Shown here piece by piece: positions 29,214-38,212 of a stretch of 64,000 bases of DNA (within the stretch, counting starts at the first letter, position 1; every line of letters begins with the position of its first letter). The position numbers and the translations under genes were made by a program. Location of the stretch: the NCBI GenBank assembly GCA_963742795.1, contig CAVUNL010000024.1, positions 124,001 through 188,000 of the forward strand, in the 5' to 3' direction. The notes under the pieces were generated by a model, which was not told the DNA's origin, searched no databases, and saw only the letters and a list, made by a program, of their open reading frames with translations. This DNA is from Palsa-504 sp963742795. Lineage in GTDB: Bacteria; Actinomycetota; Actinomycetes; Streptosporangiales; Streptosporangiaceae.

Positions 29214-30261
29214 CTAGTTGTTGGTGTCGTCGTCGTTGCTGCTGCCGCCGCCGGGGCCGCGGTTCTGCAGCCGGTCGAACAGGCCGCCGCCGGCCCGCGC
29301 CGCGCTCTCCGCGACGCCGCGGAAGATGCCGATCAGCGGGTCCTGGGACCGGGCCCACGAGTCCTGGTACGCCTTGGCGGCGTTCTTGACCTCGTCGCCG
29401 ACCGAGGCGCTGCTGTCGGATGTCCCGGCGCGGGTAGTCGCCGCCGAGGATCCGCTCGTACTCGCCGTGCGTGGCCCAGTAGTCGAGCTCGGCGAACCGG
29501 ACCACCGCGAACGGGTGGGTGTTCCCCTGCAGCTGCATGATCTTCAGGATGCTGTCGCGCAGGTCGGGCACCGCGTCGTACTCGTGCGCCTGCTCGCGGA
29601 ACGCGTCCGGGTTCAGCTCGGACAGCTGCGCGCCGCCGGCCAGCTTCATCAGCGCCCGCCGGGCCGCGTCCAGGTCCTGCCCGGCCAGCAGCCCGGCCCG
29701 GTCACACGACAGCTCGGACTTGCGGAACCACTCCTCCAGGCCCCAGATGATCGCCGTGAGGGCGAGGGCGATCGGCAGGAACGCGGCCCGCGTCGCCCAC
29801 CGGAGCAGGATCAGCAGCATGGTGCGGTACACCGCGTGCCCGGACAGGATGTGGCCCAGCTCGTGCCCGACCACCCACCGCAGCTCTTCCGGGTCGTACA
29901 GGTTGACCATGCCGGTGGTGATGACGATGAACGGCTTGTCCCGGCCGAGCGCCATCGCGTTCACCAGCGGGTCCTGGGACACGTAGCACTCGGGTACGTC
30001 GGGCAGGTCCAGGATGTAGGCGCCGTCCCTGACCAGCTCGTAGATGTGCGGGAACTGCCGCTCGGAGACGCGGACCGCGCTGGCGAGGTAGGTCAGCCGG
30101 AAGGCCCGCTCGTTGAACAGGCCGAACAGCCTGCGCAGCAGCGTGTCGAAACCGGTGAGCTTGCGCAGCGCGACCAGCGCCGAACGGTCTGCGGGATGCT
30201 CATAGGCGCGGGATGAGATGCCGGTGAGCCGGACCCGCGCGCGATCTGGCACTGAAGTCAT
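29214..30261 (-). CDS. M48 family zinc metallopeptidase (one frame change near the C-terminus)
   Basis: Zinc site HELGH in WVVGHELGHILSGH plus the downstream Glu in SELSCDRAG. Two hydrophobic helices follow the zinc helix (TMLLILLRWATRAAFLPIALALTAIIWG), so this is a membrane-embedded M48 protein of the HtpX/Ste24 type. Near 29418 an extra base shifts the frame; the other frame continues SSASVGDEVKNAAKAYQDSW and ends NDDDTNN at 29214. I start it at 30261 (MTSVPDRARV); ATG at 30273 is also possible. Likely role in membrane-protein quality control by family. Confidence 0.87.
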
Positions 30262-30325
30262 ATCTCGAATCATAGCCCCGATCGAAGGCCAGTTGTCCCT
30301 GCACAGAAACCCCGACGCTGGCCGG

Positions 30326-30354
30326 TACGATACGTGAGCATGAGGGGGCACTAG
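30326..30354 (+). promoter_or_regulatory. Promoter and 4-codon mini-ORF ahead of nadD
   Basis: TACGAT at 30326-30331 is 8 nt before ATG 30340, which opens the mini-ORF ATG-AGG-GGG-CAC-TAG ending at 30354, two bases before the nadD ATG at 30357. The same bases contain AGGGGG, a Shine-Dalgarno for nadD, so the mini-ORF may be incidental. Confidence 0.4.
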
Positions 30355-30356
30355 CC

Positions 30357-30947
30357 ATGCGGCGGATCGGCGTGATGGGCGGCACGTTCGACCCCATCCA
30401 CCATGGTCACCTGGTCGCCGCCAGCGAGGTCGCGCACATCTTCGCGCTGGACGAGGTCATCTTCGTGCCCACCGGCCAGCCCTACCAGAAGGACCACCGT
30501 CAGGTCTCGCCCGCCGAGGACCGCTACCTGATGACGGTGATCGCCACCGCGTCGAACCCCCGGTTCAGCGTCAGCCGGGTCGACATCGACCGGCCCGGGC
30601 CGACGTACACCATCGACACGCTGCGCGAACTCCACGCCGCCAACGGGCCGGAGGACGAGCTGTTCTTCATCACCGGCGCCGATGCGCTGGCCGAGATCTT
30701 GACCTGGCACGACGCGGACGAACTATTCACCCTCGCGCATTTCGTAGGCTGTACTCGACCAGGTCACCGGCTGTCGGGGGCGGGCCTGCCCGACGGCAAG
30801 GTCAGCCTGGTCGAGATCCCCGCGCTGTCCATCTCGTCCACCGAGTGCCGCGCCCGGGTCGAGGCCGGCGAGCCGGTCTGGTACCTGGTGCCGGACGGGG
30901 TCGTGCAGTACATCGCCAAGCGCAGGCTATACGCGAAGGCGAAATGA
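30357..30947 (+). CDS. nadD: Nicotinate-nucleotide adenylyltransferase
   Basis: 196 residues. Joins ATP and nicotinate mononucleotide to form deamido-NAD. Nucleotidyltransferase motif GGTFDPIHHGHL, FVPTGQPYQK, and SISSTECR (the ISSTxxR motif) are intact. AGGGGG lies 9 nt upstream. The stop overlaps an ATG of the following frame. In Streptomyces nadD is also followed by rsfS. Confidence 0.96.
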   Translation: MRRIGVMGGTFDPIHHGHLVAASEVAHIFALDEVIFVPTGQPYQKDHRQVSPAEDRYLMTVIATASNPRFSVSRVDIDRPGPTYTIDTLRELHAANGPEDELFFITGADALAEILTWHDADELFTLAHFVGCTRPGHRLSGAGLPDGKVSLVEIPALSISSTECRARVEAGEPVWYLVPDGVVQYIAKRRLYAKAK

Positions 30948-31009
30948 CAGCCCGCTATGAGACGCTAATAAGGACGACGAACCGATCGAGGGGAGGCCGG
31001 CAAGCACTC

Positions 31010-31393
31010 GTGACTGCCACACCGAGGGCCGTCGAGCTTGTGGAGACCGCCGCGCTGGCGGCCGCGGACAAGCTGGCCGACGCCATAATCGCCTACGACG
31101 TGAGCGAGCAGCTCGTGATCACCGACGCCTTCGTGCTGTGCTCGGCGTCCAACGACCGGCAGGTCCGGGCCATCGTCGACGAGATCGAGCTCCGCATGCG
31201 CCAGGCCGGCGCAGAGCTGATCCGTCGCGAGGGCGAGCGTGAGGGCCGCTGGGTGCTGCTCGACTACCTCGAGATCGTGGTCCACGTGCAGCATTCCGAG
31301 GAGCGCACCTACTACGCGCTGGAGCGGATCTGGAAGGACTGCCCCCAGATCCCGCTCCCCGAGCTGGTCGTCAACCCGGGGAGGACCCGCTGA
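31010..31393 (+). CDS. rsfS: Ribosomal silencing factor RsfS
   Basis: 127 residues; blocks subunit joining by binding L14. Family signatures AADKLADAIIAYDVSEQLVITDAFVLCSAS, NDRQVRAIVDEIE and WVLLDYLEIVVHVQHSEERTYYALE. GTG at 31010 (MTATPRAVELVETAA) matches the usual N-terminus and has GGGGAGG about 13 nt upstream. ATG at 30944, overlapping the nadD stop, would add 22 unconserved residues. Confidence 0.94.
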   Translation: MTATPRAVELVETAALAAADKLADAIIAYDVSEQLVITDAFVLCSASNDRQVRAIVDEIELRMRQAGAELIRREGEREGRWVLLDYLEIVVHVQHSEERTYYALERIWKDCPQIPLPELVVNPGRTR

Positions 31394-32026
31394 GCGAACG
31401 GGTCCGGCTGGTCTTGTGGCGGCACGGGCAGACGACGTGGAACGCCGAGCGGCGCTTCCAGGGCCAGAGCGACATCCCGCTCGATGAAACCGGCCAGGCC
31501 CAGGCCGAGCGGGCCGCGCGCCTGCTCGCCGCGCTCCGTCCGGACCTGATCGTCTCCTCCGACCTGAGCCGCGCGGCCAGCACCGCCGCGCCGCTGGCCC
31601 GGCTGACCGGGCTCGAGGTGACGCTCGACAAGGACCTGCGGGAACGGCACGGCGGCTGCTGGGAGGGCCTGACCGACGCCGAGATCCGCGAGCGGTACCC
31701 CGAGGCGCACGCGACCTGGACGCCGCCGGACGGCGAGCCGACCGCCGCGGTCGCCGAGCGGGTCGCCGCCGCGCTGCAGCGCACCGCCGCGGCCGTCGCG
31801 GACCAGGTGAACCGGCCGCGACGGCCTGGCCGTGGTGGTCAGCCACGGCGCCGCGCTGCGCCTGGGCATGTCGCGCCTGCTCGGCATGCCCGACGAGCTG
31901 TTCGGCGTGCTCGGCCCGCTGTCCAACTGCTCCTGGTCGGTGCTCAGCTTCCGGTACGGCCGCTGGCGGCTGCAGGAGCACAACGCCGGCACGCTCCCCG
32001 AGCCAGTTCTCAGCGACGACCGCTAA
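31390..32026 (+). CDS. Histidine phosphatase / phosphoglycerate-mutase-like protein (one frame change)
   Basis: RHG phosphatase fold with LWRHGQTTWNAERRFQGQSDIPL, Arg and Glu of the second half-site (RERHGGCWEGL), and, after a +1 change near 31815, VVVSHGAALRLGMSRLLG with the second catalytic His. The part before WRHG (SERVRLVL) is conserved, yet the frame has no ATG or GTG in front of it. The only candidate is CTG at 31390, overlapping the rsfS stop as CTGA; TTG at 31414 would remove the first strand. Common neighbour of rsfS in actinobacteria. Substrate unknown. Confidence 0.85.
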
Positions 32027-32052
32027 AGAGATCCTTTTATTCGGAACGGGCC

Positions 32053-32840
32053 ATGGACTCTGTCTCTGTCACCTGGTACGGCCAGTCGGGCTTTCGCCTC
32101 GCGGCCGGCGACAGCCGGGTCTTGATCGACCCGTTCCTGTCCGATCGCGCCGACCGGCGTTACCCGCCGCCCGCCTCGGCGGCCGACTTCGCCGACGTCA
32201 CGCTGGTGCTGTGCACCCACGAGCACGTGGACCACCTGGACCTGCCGTTCCTGCGCGAGTTCTGCGCGGTCAACTCCGCGGCCCAGATCGTCGTGCCCGC
32301 GCCGGTGGTCGAGGTCGCCGGCCAAGGCCGGCGTCGACCGGACCCGCCTGGTCGGCGCGGTGCCCGGGGGAGGACGCTGCGCGACGCGGACGTGACCGTG
32401 CACCCGGTGCCCGCCCTGCACGGGATGGGCGGCGACCAGCCGGTGGTCTACGAGTTCGCCCCGGAGGCGGCCCGGTCCGGTTCCTCGGCTACGTGGCGGA
32501 GATCGGCGGGATCCGCTTCTACCACGCCGGCGACGGCCTGGTGTATCCCGAGCTGCCCACCGCCCTGGCCGCGCTGGCCCCCGACGTGCTGATGCTCCCC
32601 ATCAACGGCCGCGACCACATGCGCGAGTCGGCCGGCATCGTCGGCAACATGAACGAGACCGAAGCCGCCTGGCTCTGCGCCCAGGTCGCGCCCTCCTACG
32701 TCATCCCCATGCACTACGACGCGATCGAGGGCAACACCGGCGATCCTGGCCACTTCACCACCATGGTCCACCAGTCCGGCAGCACCGCCGCCATCCTGAT
32801 CCCGCCTCGCGCCGGCCCCATCACCCTGGCCCTGCCCTAG
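32053..32840 (+). CDS. MBL-fold metal-dependent hydrolase (three frame changes)
   Basis: UlaG-like metallo-beta-lactamase-fold protein: HEHVDHLD zinc motif in the first frame, then AKAGVDRTRLVGAVPGE in a second, RDADVTVHPVPALHGMGGDQ back in the first, and GGIRFYHAGDGLVYPELP ... YVIPMHYDAIEGNTGDP in the third. Shifts are near 32325, 32370 and 32470. All metal ligands are present if joined. Three indels in 790 nt is more than elsewhere, so decay cannot be ruled out. Its stop overlaps the convergent methyltransferase gene by 4 nt. A T-rich motif (32035-32049) sits just before the start. Confidence 0.75.
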
Positions 32841-33334
32841 CCAGACCAGGGGCGCAGGCGGGGTCGCCAGGCGGGCACCGCGCGCCGGTACGCCTCGTAC
32901 TCGGCCCCGAACCTGCGGGTCAGGGCGGGTTCCTCGTACCACCGGACGAACACCGCCGCCCCCGCCCAGCCGATCACGGCGTAGACCAGCAGGCGAAGCG
33001 AGCCGAACAGCAGCGCCTCACCGCCGAAGATCAGCAGCGACCCCAGGTAGACCGGGTTGCGCACATACCGGTTGAACCCGCTCACCACCAGGCGCCGGGT
33101 CGGGGCCAGCGGCAGCGGGGTACCCCCAGCCCGCGCGAACTGCACGAACACGCTCACCACCGGGACCAGCCCCGCGCCGATCAGCAGGACGCCCGCCGCC
33201 TGCGCCACCACCCAGTAAGACCACGGCCGGTGAAATTGCCAGCCGGTTGCCAGCCACGGGACCAGCACCGCGAAGATCCCCGCCGCCACCGCGAAATAGA
33301 CCGCGCTCCCGATCGCCGCCGTCGACCTGCGCAT
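32837..33334 (-). CDS. Isoprenylcysteine carboxylmethyltransferase-family (ICMT/PEMT) protein
   Basis: 165 residues with four hydrophobic helices and the C-terminal SAM-binding signature FNRYVRNPVYLGSLLIFGGEAL ... RWYEEPALTRRFGAEYEAYRRAVPAWRPR. Integral-membrane methyltransferase; bacterial members methylate unknown small hydrophobic substrates. Single gene, convergent with the MBL gene. Confidence 0.9.
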   Translation of the reverse strand: MRRSTAAIGSAVYFAVAAGIFAVLVPWLATGWQFHRPWSYWVVAQAAGVLLIGAGLVPVVSVFVQFARAGGTPLPLAPTRRLVVSGFNRYVRNPVYLGSLLIFGGEALLFGSLRLLVYAVIGWAGAAVFVRWYEEPALTRRFGAEYEAYRRAVPAWRPRLRPWSG

Positions 33335-33405
33335 CGCTCACCTCTCTGCCTCACCGTCATGAACCGGAACGCGGAAAGAGTGTGACACTCCCTACGGGCC
33401 GCGTT

Positions 33406-33678
33406 TCAGGACAGTGCGCGGTAGGCCTCGCGGCGGTGACCGACGCCCACGATCAAGATGATGAGCTGCTCGTCCACGATCTCGTAGATGACCCGGTAAT
33501 CGCCGACGCGTAGCCGGTACCGATTGGTGTACCCGGCCAGTTTCTTGATGTCGGCGTCGTGCCTCCGTGGATCGTCCCCGAGGGGCGTAAGAGCCCGCAA
33601 GATGGTGAGTGCAGCCGACTGCGGGATGGCTCGAAGCTGGCGGACGGCGCGTTCGCGCCAGCGGAACGCGTACTTCAT
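33406..33678 (-). CDS. RelE/ParE-family toxin
   Basis: 90 residues, MKYAFRWRERAVRQLRAIP at the N-terminus and the RelE-type core KLAGYTNRYRLRVGDYRVIYEI followed by a beta-strand (LIILIVGVGHRREAYR). RelE toxins cleave mRNA on the ribosome. Overlaps the antitoxin stop by 4 nt (ATGA), the usual antitoxin-first order. Confidence 0.92.
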   Translation of the reverse strand: MKYAFRWRERAVRQLRAIPQSAALTILRALTPLGDDPRRHDADIKKLAGYTNRYRLRVGDYRVIYEIVDEQLIILIVGVGHRREAYRALS

Positions 33679-33962
33679 GCGACGCTCTGTCCGGTGTCCT
33701 CCCCGAAGATCGCGGCCACCACCTCGGACATGCTGTACGTGCGCGCATCGGGGTTCTCGGCCAGGTCACGGTCGGCCTCACGGGAGAAATAACGGTCGAC
33801 GGCCTCTTCGAGCACGTTGAAATCCTCGATGGGAACGACGGCGGCCACCGGCTCGCCGTTACGCATGATGACAGTCGGGCTGCCGTTTTGCGCACGACTG
33901 AGTACTGCGGCCAGATTGGCGCGGACATCCCGGACGTTCATCCTGCTGTCATCCTCAGTCAC
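33675..33962 (-). CDS. Phd/YefM-family antitoxin
   Basis: 95 residues; NVRDVRANLAAVLSRAQNGSPTVIMRNGEPVAAVVPIEDF is a textbook Phd/YefM DNA-binding domain, followed by an acidic toxin-binding tail. GTG at 33962 gives seven extra residues; ATG at 33941 with AGCAGG upstream matches the family start better. Expected to repress its own operon. Confidence 0.92.
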   Translation of the reverse strand: MTEDDSRMNVRDVRANLAAVLSRAQNGSPTVIMRNGEPVAAVVPIEDFNVLEEAVDRYFSREADRDLAENPDARTYSMSEVVAAIFGEDTGQSVA

Positions 33963-33969
33963 GAGCCAA

Positions 33970-33991
33970 GTGTACCCCGATTTGTGTACAC
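33970..33991 (-). promoter_or_regulatory. Candidate autoregulatory operator of the toxin-antitoxin operon
   Basis: GTGTAC (33970-33975) is repeated 8 bp later as the palindrome GTGTACAC (33984-33991), directly in front of the antitoxin start. Paired short palindromes at this position are typical for Phd/YefM binding. Inferred from position and symmetry. Confidence 0.45.
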
Positions 33992-34039
33992 CGGCGCGCT
34001 GCTCGGGACCCGCACCATCCGCGCCTTGTGTGCCTGCTG

Positions 34040-35023
34040 CGGGTTACCCTCATCATCATGGCGATCGGGCTCGCGGCCCGGCCGGCACCGGCGACCCGGT
34101 GGCAGCCGGCTTTCACTCCCAGAACGGCAACGGCGAGATGACCGGGGTCTCCTGGATCAACGAGTCCGGCACGTTCACCGGCCCAGTCGCGATCACCAAC
34201 ACGCACGCGGTCGGCGTCGCGCACGCCGGCATCGTGGCCTGGACCGTCCGGCACTACCCCGAGGTGGCCGAGATGTGGCTGCTCCCCGTGGCCGCCGAGA
34301 CCTGGGACGGCTACCTGAACGACATCAACGGCCACCACGTCACCGAGGACACGGTGATCGCCGCGCTCAGCGCGACCAGCTCCGGCCCGGTCGAGGAGGG
34401 CTCGGTCGGCGGCGGCACCGGGATGAACTGCTACCAGTTCAAGGGCGGCTCCGGCACCGCGTCGCGCCTGGTCCCCTTCGTCGGCGCGCAGTACACGGTC
34501 GGCGTGTTCGTGCAGGCCAACTTCGGCGACCGCCACGAGCTCACGCTGGCCGGGATCCCGCTCGGCGATGACCTGGCCGCCGACAACCCGATGGCCGAGC
34601 ACTCTGCCCGCTCCCGAGCGGCTGCCCCGCCCGGCTCCGGGTCGGTCATCGCGGTGGTGGCCACCGACGCCCCGCTGTTCCCGCACCAGTGTCAGGCCTT
34701 GGCCCGCCGGGTCACCTCCGGCCTGGCCCGGACCGGGACCAGCGGCTCGCACTTCTCCGGCGACCTGTTCCTGGCCTTCTCCACCGCCAACCCCGGCGCC
34801 TTCCGCCCGGACTCCGGGACCCTGCAAAAGCTGGACTTCATCCCGTGGGAGCACCTCGACCCGTTCTTCGAGGCCGTCGTCCAGGCCACCGAGGAGGCGG
34901 TGGTCAACGCCCTGGTCGCCAACGACGACATGACCGGCCGCGACGGCCACCGCACCCCGGCCCTGCCCCGTGACAAGGTCGTCGGGCTCCTCGCCGGCCG
35001 CCGGCCGCCTCACCTAGCCGCTA
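34040..35023 (+). pseudogene. P1 family peptidase (DmpA/S58), 5'-truncated
   Basis: From about 34090 the frame gives conserved S58 sequence: DPVAAGFHSQNGNGEMTG, ITNTHAVGVAHAGI, the pre-cleavage region GGGTGMNCYQFKGGSGTASRL, VGVFVQANFGDRHELTLAGIP, VVATDAPLFPHQCQALARR and GDLFLAFSTANPG. The first 40-60 residues of the family (NAITDVPGV..VGH) are missing. Upstream sequence, apart from a possible GVTLI fragment near 34041, is replaced by the toxin-antitoxin promoter. The normal self-cleavage Ser after GGGTGM is replaced by Asn-Cys (MNCYQF), with Cys at the nucleophile position as in some family members. The 3' end runs into the convergent amidohydrolase gene without a clear stop. Confidence 0.8.
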
Positions 35024-35947
35024 GCCAGGCGCGCCGAACAGCGCCACCGGATTGTCCCAGCAGACCGCGCGCAGCCAGTCCTCGCCCAGGTCCAGCCGGG
35101 CCAGCCCCGCGAGCTGCCGCGCGTAGGGGTAGGGGATGTTCGGGAAGTCGCTGCCCAGCAGGATCTTGCCCGCCAGCCCCAGCTCGCGGGCCAGCGGCAG
35201 GGCCGCCGCCGGGAACGGGGCCAGGTGGTCGAAGAAGTCGGTGAAGATCATCGTGGTGTCCAGCAACGACCCGCTCGTAGTCCAAGGCCAGCCGCAGGAA
35301 CGCCTCGTAGTCCGGCGCCCCCATGTGCGCGATGATCGCGCTCAACCCCGGATACCGCGCCAGCACCGCCCCGAACGGCCCCGGCCCCGGTGTGCTCGGT
35401 CCCCACCGGCGCATGCCCGGCGTGCACCACCACCGGCACCCCCGCCTCGGCCAGCAGCCCCCACACCTCATCGAGCCGCGGGTCGCCGGGGGAGAACCCG
35501 CCCACCTGCAGGTGCACCTTGAAGATCCGCGCCCCCGCCTCCACGCGCGCCGCTCACGTACCCGGCCACCCCCGGCTCCGGGTAGAACGTCGCCGACGCC
35601 AGGCACCCCGGCGTCGCCTTCGCGAACGCCATCGTCCACGCGTTCAGGTCCGCCGCCATGTCCGGCCGGTGCGCATAGGCCAGCGCGCTGAACATCCGCA
35701 CCCCCAGCCCCTGCAGGTGCGCCACCCGCTCCTCGTCGCTCCACTTGTACCGGATCGGCCACCGAGTCCCCACCAGCGGCCCCGCCGCATCAAAGTACTC
35801 CCACACCCTCCGCATCATCCGCGGCGGCAGGAAGTGCGTATGAATGTCCGCCAGCCCCGGCACCCCCAGCCCCCGCCAGAACCCCGGCACCTCCCCGTCC
35901 TCCTCCGGCGCCCGCACTCCGCCCGTGACCTCACTCACCTGCACCAC
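35021..35947 (-). CDS. Amidohydrolase family (TIM-barrel) protein (three frame changes)
   Basis: PF04909-type amidohydrolase: metal motif DIHTHFLPPRMM at the N-terminus, then segments in successive frames: ARIFKVHLQVGGFSPGDPRLDEVW, PVVVHAGHAPVG, YPGLSAIIAHMGAPDYEAFLRLA, and IFTDFFDHLAPFPAAALPLAREL ... KILLGSDFPNIPYPY with the catalytic Asp. Shifts near 35540, 35390 and 35265. All ligands survive when joined. Ends at TAG (35021-35023). Substrate unknown; decarboxylase and lactonase members exist. Confidence 0.82.
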
Positions 35948-36057
35948 TGTGCCATGGCAAAGATTCTTTTTGCCGAACGGACCCGGCTACTCGCCTCCGG
36001 CCCCCCTCCGCGCTCCCCGTCGATGCTGCTGACGCGCGCCAGGGCCGGACGGTAACG

Positions 36058-36354
36058 ATGGTGAAACGGATAGCTCTGGTCCGCGAGGTAGTCATCGCCG
36101 GGGAATCGCCGCGGGCGGCTGCGCGCGCATCGGAACTCTCGGCGGCTTGGGAGCCCGTGATCGAAGCGCGGGAGGATGAGGCGCCGGGAGGTCCGCTGAA
36201 CGTCCTGGCGACCTTCGAGGCTCTCGCGCAGGAAATCGCTGACCCACGCCGTCAATGGGCAAGGGCGGCCGCGAACCGGGCCCGCACGGTCACCGCCGTC
36301 TCGTCCGGCGCCGCGGCCCACACGTCAGCGTTGAAGATCTCGACCTCGACGTAG
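36058..36354 (+). CDS. Doubtful small ORF with an HTH-like start
   Basis: 98 codons from ATG 36058. The first 25 residues (VREVVIAGESPRAAARA) resemble the helix-turn-helix start of IS481-type transposases, after which similarity stops. The last 30 codons are antisense to the isomerase gene. There is no ribosome-binding site. It may be a transposase scar or chance. The remaining part of the 35948-36251 gap contains only a T-rich motif at 35967-35980. Confidence 0.2.
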   Translation: MVKRIALVREVVIAGESPRAAARASELSAAWEPVIEAREDEAPGGPLNVLATFEALAQEIADPRRQWARAAANRARTVTAVSSGAAAHTSALKISTST

Positions 36355-37086
36355 CCCCGGTAGCCCGCCGCCGCCACGGCGTCCGAGATCGGCCCGAAGT
36401 CGATCACCCCGTCGCCCAGATGCCCCCGGCCAAGCAGAACGTCCGCAGGCAGCGGCACCACCCAGTCGCACACCTGGTAGCTGACGATCCGCCCGGCCGC
36501 CCGCGCGAGTTCCAAGGCCAGCCGCGCGTCCCACCACACGTGATAGGTATCCACCACCACCCCGACCGCCTCGGCGGGGAACAAGAGCGCCAGGTCCACC
36601 GCCTGGCCCAGCGAGGCGATCACGCACCGGTCAGCGCAGAACATCGGGTGCAGCGCCTCGATGCCCAAGCCGGACACCAAGTCGCTGTGCGAAGGGCACC
36701 AGCTCGCCGATCGCGTCGGCCACCATGCGCCGGGCCAGTCCGAGATCCCGGCTCCCCGGCACCAGCCCGCCGCACACCAGGACCAGCGCATCCGCCCCCA
36801 GCGCGGCCGCCTCCTGCACCGCTGCCACGTTGTCCGCCCGCGCGGCCGCCCGCCCGTAGGCGTCGCCCGCAGTGAAGAACCCGCCCCGGCACAGGCTCGA
36901 CACGCGCAGCCCAGCCGAACGCACCGCCGCCACCGCCGAAGACAGGCCAGCCTCAGCCACCCGGTCCCGCCACAGCCCGATGGCCGGGATGTCGTGCCGC
37001 ACGCACAGCGCCACCGCGTCGGCCAGCCCCAGGTACTTGACCGTGGCTTGGTTCAGCGAAAGCCGGTCCAGGCCAAACCCAGTCAT
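36252..37086 (-). CDS. Sugar phosphate isomerase/epimerase (TIM barrel, one frame change)
   Basis: AP-endonuclease-2-like TIM barrel of the IolE/xylose-isomerase group. N-terminal half LSLNQATVKYLGLADAVALC and IPAIGLWRD; after a shift near 36690 the C-terminal half has LGIEALHPMFCADRCVIAS, VGVVVDTYHVWWD, YQVCDWVVPLPADVLLGRGHLGDG and GYVEVEIFNADVW with the metal-binding Glu, Asp and His. ATG at 37086 overlaps the stop of the DUF993 gene. Third gene of the Gfo/Idh-DUF993-isomerase operon. Confidence 0.87.
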
Positions 37087-38211
37087 ACCCGCTCCGGACC
37101 CACGAGCCTGGCCAGCAACTCGTTCATCCGCTCCACGGCCAGGTCCGGATCGGTCAGCGCCCGCGCCGCCGCGGCCAGCTCGAACACCCGGATCAGGTGC
37201 CGGGCCGGACGGCGCCGCTCCAGCCCGTCCAGCATCGCGAACTGCGGCTGGAACCCGTTCAGCCAGGCCAGGAAGGCCACCCCGACCTTGTAGTAAAAGG
37301 TGGGCGGCTCGAAGATCAGCCGGCTGAGCGCGACCGTCGGTGCCATCGCCGCGTCGTATCCCGCCAGGTCGCCCCGGTCCAGCGCGGCCAGCGCCGCCGC
37401 GGCCGGCGCCGTGATCGCGGCGAACGCCCCGAGCAGCGCGTCGCTGTGCCCAGCCGCGTCGCCGCGGATGAGCTCCGAATACCCGAAGTCGTCCCCGGTG
37501 TAGAGCCGGACGCCCGCCGGCAGCCGCCGCCGCAGCGCCACCTCCCGGCCCGCGTCGAGCACCGACAGCTTGACCCCGTCCACCTTGTCGCCGTACCGAT
37601 CGACAAGCTCCAGCACCGTGTCGGCGGCGGTATCGAAGTCCGTGCCGCCCCAGTAGCCGCGCAGCGCCGGGTCGAACGCCTCGCCCAGCCAGTGCAGGAT
37701 CACCGGCCGCTCGGCCGCCCGCAACAGCGAGCCGTAGACCTCGAGGTAGTCACCCGGCCCCCGGGCGCTGGCCGCCAGCGCCCGGCTGGCCATCAGGATC
37801 ACGTCCGCCCCGGCCGACTGCACGAAGGCCATCTGCGAGACAAACGCGTCGATGATCCGCGCGATCGGGTAGCTCTCGCCGTCCGGCAGCTGGTCGGTGC
37901 CCGCCCCGCAGGCCAAGGCCCCGCGCGCACCCGAAGCCGACCGCGCGATCAGCTCCCGGGCCAGATCCCAGGACAGGCCCATGCCCCGCTGCGCGGTATC
38001 CATCGCCTCGGCCACCCCGAACCCGTGCGCCCACAGGTGCTCCCGGAACCGCAGCGTGGCCTCCCAGTCGATCCGCTCAGCATCAAAAGCTGCGACGTGC
38101 GCCGCCGCGTACACGCGCCGAGCACGAGGCGGCGGGTAAGACCGCCGCCCACCCCGGCGACGGGATGACCAGCGGCCCCTCCCGACCCGGCAGCTGGATC
38201 GAAGCACCCAC
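37083..38211 (-). CDS. DUF993 (dihydrodipicolinate-synthase-like) protein (one frame change)
   Basis: Residues from RVYAAAHVAAFDAERIDWEATLRFREHLW on match DUF993: AEAMDTAQRGMGLSWDLARELI, PVILHWLGEAFDPALRGYWG, KVDGVKLSVLDAGREVALRR and RLYTGDDFGYSELIRGD. The Lys in VKLS is the likely Schiff-base residue of this aldolase-like fold. GTG at 38211 opens GASIQLPGREGPLVIPSPGW; a frame change near 38115 joins it to the rest. It starts 2 nt after the oxidoreductase stop. By its neighbours, probably an aldolase step in sugar or inositol-like catabolism. Confidence 0.87.
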
Positions 38212-38212
38212 C

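Noticed and set aside
32211..32840. Separate gene in the third frame of the MBL region
   Set aside because: Its first half is Arg/Pro-rich noise; only the second half is conserved and it completes the MBL protein.
25518..36055. Shared 17-mer CGCCAGGGCCGGACGGT at about 25519 and 36037
   Set aside because: One exact match of this length is near chance level in a GC-rich 64-kb window; surrounding bases do not align well.
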